Shown piece by piece: positions 36,490 to 39,623 of a DNA stretch of 39,623 nucleotides. The translations under genes were made by a program, and so were the position numbers. Under the pieces are notes generated by a model. The model was not told where the DNA came from. It did no database searches and saw only the letters and a program-made list of their open reading frames with translations. Origin of the DNA: Bacillus coahuilensis m4-4 (GTDB lineage: Bacteria > Bacillota > Bacilli > Bacillales > Bacillaceae_K); NCBI RefSeq assembly GCF_000171615.1, contig NZ_ABFU01000056.1, positions 1 through 39,623 of the forward strand, written 5' to 3'. Position 1 is the first letter of the stretch, and every line of letters begins with the position of its first letter.

Positions 36490-37956
36490 TTAGTGCACGC
36501 CTTTTGCTACCTTTTCCTTCATTATTTCAATGTTCTTCATCTTGTTATCCCAACATTTTTGGCTAAGATCGACTGGATATTCTTCAGGATTTAAGGAACG
36601 TGTATATTCCTCCCAAAGTACTTCTAAGCTTACTTTGGCATACCTTTGAATTTCTTGTAAAGTAGGTTCTTGATAAACTAGTTCACCATTCACGAATATA
36701 TCGTGATGTAACTCTTTTGCTTCAAAATCAGTAATAAACTTACTGATGTACGTATGAACAGGATGGAACATTTTAATTCGCTCTTCCCTTTTAGGGTCTT
36801 CATCTTCTAGAGCTATATAGTCACCCTCAGCCTTGCCGTTAACAGTATTGATAATTCGGTATGGTCTTTTCAGTCCCGGAGTAGTTACTTTCTCTGGGTT
36901 ACCAGAAATTTTAATCGTATCAACCATGGTACCGTGCTCATCCTCAATGGAAACTAACTTATACACAGCCCCTAAGGCTGCTTGATCATAAGCTGTAATA
37001 AGCTTTGTACCAATTCCCCATACATCAATTTTGCATCCTTGTGACTTGAGGTTCATGATGGTCTGTTCATCTAAATCATTCGACGCAATAATTTTTGTGT
37101 CTTGAAAACCAGCAGCATCTAGCATTTTCCTAGCTTTTTTGGAAAGGTACGCGAGGTCTCCACTATCAAGTCGGATCCCCACAAAGTTAATGCGATCTCC
37201 TAATTCTCTTGCCACCTTGATAGCGGTCGGAACACCTGATTTCAACGTATCATACGTATCGACTAGGAATACACAATTTTTATGTCGACGAGCATAGGCA
37301 TGAAACGCTTCATATTCATCACGGTAAGCTTGCACCATAGAATGAGCATGCGTACCAGACACAGGTATACCAAATATTTTACCTGCACGAACATTACTCG
37401 TGGCTTCAAGTCCACCAACATAAGCGGCTCTAGTGCCCCAAATGGCTGCATCCAATTCATGTGCTCGACGCGTTCCAAACTCCATGACGGTTTGCTCGCC
37501 AACCACCTGCTTAATGCGAGAGGCTTTGGTAGCAATTAATGTTTGGTAATTCACAATGTTAAGTAGGGCGGTTTCAATAATTTGGGCTTCAGCTAAGGGA
37601 GCTTCTACGCGTAAAATGGGCTCATTGCCGAAAACGAGTTCTCCTTCTCTCATACAACGAATGTTTCCAGTAAAACGTAAAGTGCTCAAATACTCTAAAA
37701 ATGGCTCGTCATACCCTACGACTTCCTTTAGGTAATCAAGGTCACTTTGACTGAATGTAAAATTCTTCACATATTCTATGATTCTTTCCAAACCAGCAAA
37801 GACACCATAGCCATTGTGAAAAGGGAGCTTTCTAAAATATAAATCAAATACGGCTTTTCTTGTGTGCATACCATCATTCCAATACGATTCAGTCATATTA
37901 ATTTGGTATAAATCTGTATGCAACGCTAAGCTATCATCGTAATATGTTTTACTCAT
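36490..37956 (-). CDS. pncB: Nicotinate phosphoribosyltransferase PncB
   Basis: Makes nicotinate mononucleotide from nicotinate and phosphoribosyl pyrophosphate in NAD salvage; 488 residues. It opens DSLALHTDLYQINMTESYWN, and has EFGTRRAHELDAAIWGTRAA, GIPVSGTHAHSMV (with the conserved His), FVGIRLDSGDLAYLSKKARK, IIASNDLDE and DVWGIGTKLITAYDQAALGA. AGGAGG precedes the ATG. It lies between pncA (36 bp upstream) and nadD, so product and substrate pass directly along the operon. Confidence 0.96.
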   Translation of the reverse strand: MSKTYYDDSLALHTDLYQINMTESYWNDGMHTRKAVFDLYFRKLPFHNGYGVFAGLERIIEYVKNFTFSQSDLDYLKEVVGYDEPFLEYLSTLRFTGNIRCMREGELVFGNEPILRVEAPLAEAQIIETALLNIVNYQTLIATKASRIKQVVGEQTVMEFGTRRAHELDAAIWGTRAAYVGGLEATSNVRAGKIFGIPVSGTHAHSMVQAYRDEYEAFHAYARRHKNCVFLVDTYDTLKSGVPTAIKVARELGDRINFVGIRLDSGDLAYLSKKARKMLDAAGFQDTKIIASNDLDEQTIMNLKSQGCKIDVWGIGTKLITAYDQAALGAVYKLVSIEDEHGTMVDTIKISGNPEKVTTPGLKRPYRIINTVNGKAEGDYIALEDEDPKREERIKMFHPVHTYISKFITDFEAKELHHDIFVNGELVYQEPTLQEIQRYAKVSLEVLWEEYTRSLNPEEYPVDLSQKCWDNKMKNIEIMKEKVAKGVH

Positions 37957-37992
37957 GCAAAGTGCCTCCTAAGGAAGATAAGGTGGTGGGAC

Positions 37993-38541
37993 TTATAGAA
38001 TGGTCGCTCCTAATACGTCTTTAAAATGCCCTAATGCCCATTCGTGACCCGGTTGATTAAAGCTAGCAATGGCCTCTTTGTAAACAGAAATTTTATATCC
38101 TAAGTTATAAGCATCAATCGCCGTGTGTAGCACACAAATGTCTGAACAAACCCCTGTTAGGTATACATCTGTTATACCCCTTTCACGAAGTTTCATGTCA
38201 AGGTCTGTTCCGGCGAACGCGCTGTACCGAGTCTTCGGCATATCATACACATTCGATTTCTCTTTGTTTTCCCAAAATACGTTTTTCAATTCACCATACA
38301 GCTCAATTCCAGGAGTTCCGGCAATATTATGAGGAGGAAAGAGTGTCGTTTCAGGGTGGTGGACGTCTCCTTCGATATGGGTATCAGTAGCGAATACGGT
38401 GAAATCACCGTTCTCTATAAACTCCCTTGTAATGGAAGATATCTTTCTTTCAATTACTTGAGCAGGTTTCCCACATGTGAGTGCCCCGTTGTCTTCAACA
38501 AAATCAACCGTGTAATCAATAGTAATTAGTGCTCTTTTCAT
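37993..38541 (-). CDS. pncA: Nicotinamidase PncA
   Basis: Isochorismatase-fold amidase that turns nicotinamide into nicotinate; 182 residues. The catalytic triad appears as Asp9 (ALITIDYTVDF), Lys103 (MPKTRYSAF) and Cys136 (GVCSDICVLHTA). Metal ligands fit Asp53, His55 and His71 (FATDTHIEGDVHHPE...PPHNI). AAGGAG precedes the ATG. It supplies PncB, the next gene. Confidence 0.95.
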   Translation of the reverse strand: MKRALITIDYTVDFVEDNGALTCGKPAQVIERKISSITREFIENGDFTVFATDTHIEGDVHHPETTLFPPHNIAGTPGIELYGELKNVFWENKEKSNVYDMPKTRYSAFAGTDLDMKLRERGITDVYLTGVCSDICVLHTAIDAYNLGYKISVYKEAIASFNQPGHEWALGHFKDVLGATIL

Positions 38542-38560
38542 GAAAAATCACTCCTTATCA

Positions 38561-39382
38561 TTAATAGCTTGAAGAATAAATGGACCGAACAAAATCTTGG
38601 TCACTCCTATCTTTAAATCGATAGAGCCTTGTAGGTTGTTTTGAATGTCTTGCTTCTTTAATGGGCTGCCCATCATCGTCTGTAACCAATTCAATAAAGG
38701 GTAGCTGGTTAATTTTCCTAGAAAGAGCGGAGTCAGTTTTAACAAGAGGTTCATTCGTCACCAAGCTTAGAAGGCTTCGTAATTCACTAACAGTAAAATG
38801 TTTTGGTAAAAAGTACTTTGCCACAGTTGTTTCTAAAATAGCTTTTTTTACTGCCCTACTCGCATCTTCTATAATATTCCTATGGTCAAAGGCTAAAGGA
38901 AGATTCATAGCTTCTTCCATCGTAAATAAATCAACTTCTATCGCATCATCGTCCGCCTTTTTATTACGTAACACCTCTTCTGGCACAACCGCATAAAAGG
39001 AATTGCTGATAATCCAACCTCTAGGATCCCTTCCAGGCGTATCGTAAAATCCAACATGCTGTAAATGAAACCCTCCTACGCCCGTTTCTTCCAAAAGTTC
39101 TCTCTTAGAAGCAGCCAGTGCACCGTTTTCTCGATAATCAACGAATCCTCCAGGAAGTGCCCATTTGCCACCTTCAATGTTAGGATTTCCCTCTTTTGTA
39201 GTGAGACCTCTTTTAATTAAAAGGATTTTCAACTCCATACTAGGAGCTTGAAATTGACGTATTTTCTTTGATGCTACCGTAAAAACTGCAATATCTGCTG
39301 TATAGCCATCTGGAGTAACATAGTCTTTCGAGTTGTAATTTTTTAGAGCATCTGCTGCGTTGACATGTTCTTCGTTTTGCAA
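38561..39382 (-). CDS. Nudix protein with C-terminal winged helix, NrtR-like
   Basis: A 273-residue two-domain protein. The N-terminal Nudix domain (about residues 20-160) has the box GGFVDYRENGALAASKRELLEETG; from pieces GGFVDYRENGALAASK and RELLEETG, spacing before REL is one residue longer than the canonical GX5EX7REUXEEXG by my count. The C-terminal part (about 170-260), PKHFTVSELRSLLSL and SRKINQLPFIELV, looks like a winged helix. This is the layout of NrtR, which senses ADP-ribose and represses NAD genes; an active ADP-ribose pyrophosphatase is the alternative. It is first in the operon with pncA 19 bp downstream. The TTG at 39382 follows GAGGTG. Confidence 0.85.
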   Translation of the reverse strand: MQNEEHVNAADALKNYNSKDYVTPDGYTADIAVFTVASKKIRQFQAPSMELKILLIKRGLTTKEGNPNIEGGKWALPGGFVDYRENGALAASKRELLEETGVGGFHLQHVGFYDTPGRDPRGWIISNSFYAVVPEEVLRNKKADDDAIEVDLFTMEEAMNLPLAFDHRNIIEDASRAVKKAILETTVAKYFLPKHFTVSELRSLLSLVTNEPLVKTDSALSRKINQLPFIELVTDDDGQPIKEARHSKQPTRLYRFKDRSDQDFVRSIYSSSY

Positions 39383-39447
39383 GTGTGGTTCACCTCGGTT
39401 GTATTTGTTTAGTTGGTTGATTGCTTGTGCGGAGATAACTTTTTACA

Positions 39448-39472
39448 ATTTGTTAATTGTTATTTGTTAATT
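39448..39472 (-). promoter_or_regulatory. Direct repeat and promoter candidate of the NAD salvage operon
   Basis: ATTTGTTAATT occurs twice, 14 bases apart (39448-39458 and 39462-39472). On the minus strand a TTAACA and a TGTAAA with 17-base spacing fall in the same place. Tandem sites over a promoter would suit the Nudix-winged-helix protein as an autoregulator. The following 150 bases to the window end contain no gene I can see. Confidence 0.45.
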
Positions 39473-39623
39473 AAATAATATCATGTGCGAGTGGTGATGG
39501 CAAGAGATCCCCATCTTCAAGTGTAGCTAAAGTAATATTTTAATTAAAAGAACAAAACAGGATGTGGTGATAGTTATTTTTCTCCTAATCTTTTCGTGGA
39601 AGGGCCGCGCGGTGCAGAAAGGA

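Overview
The window is AT-rich, low-GC Gram-positive DNA from a member of the Bacillaceae. The evidence is the strong AGGAGG-type ribosome binding sites, frequent TTG/GTG starts, a HemAT globin chemoreceptor, YqxD/YaiI and YocH-like proteins, LacI-type operators of Bacillus style, a possible small spore-type protein, and intergenic GACAARGTCCYTGTCCC and GGGGACGGTTCTAGCG repeats. I see no rRNA, tRNA, CRISPR array, integrase or complete insertion sequence.

Layout. (1) 0.5-8.5 kb: an arsenic-resistance island in three units, each preceded by an ArsR/SmtB-type palindrome: [ArsR-like regulator, COG0701 permease, mini-thioredoxin]; [arsR-arsB-arsC]; [arsD-arsA-thioredoxin reductase-HCX5R phosphatase-HesB-like protein]. 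The thioredoxin reductase is heavily mutated. (2) 8.5-11.3 kb: repeat-rich DNA with a ParE toxin remnant, yaiI, a small ORF, a P-loop kinase pseudogene and two long hairpins. A repeat of about 100 bp lies at both ends of the first 10.5 kb. (3) 11.3-17.8 kb: hemAT (minus strand), a Dus enzyme, rpiA, a small basic protein, a DUF302 protein, an orphan ORF, and a LysM/3D cell-wall protein. (4) 18-22 kb: a MetNIQ-type ABC transporter behind a good Fur-box candidate, whose ATPase lacks the NIL domain, then an AbgT transporter. (5) 22.3-24.5 kb: katG (minus) with a PerR-like box. (6) 25-35.7 kb: a beta-glucan utilisation locus with LacI regulator, ABC importer without its own ATPase, GH1 beta-glucosidase, GH30 glucanase and a GH149/GH161-like beta-1,3-oligoglucan phosphorylase, carrying matching palindromic operators. 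(7) 35.8-39.4 kb (minus): a compact NAD salvage operon of a Nudix-winged-helix (NrtR-like) protein, nicotinamidase, nicotinate phosphoribosyltransferase and NadD.

Quality caution. At least fourteen one-base shifts interrupt otherwise well-conserved reading frames, nearly all in short A/T runs and mostly +1. This looks more like consensus indel error than real decay. I give full gene extents and mark where each frame breaks. A few lesions (three stops and a 4-bp duplication in trxB, one stop in the kinase gene, one in the parE remnant) do not fit homopolymer error and are more likely real.

How it works together. The island would sense As(III), reduce arsenate (ArsC), and pump arsenite with ArsD/ArsA/ArsB. 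The beta-glucan locus would import short beta-glucans and split them inside the cell by hydrolysis and phosphorolysis. The last operon would recycle nicotinamide to NAD.
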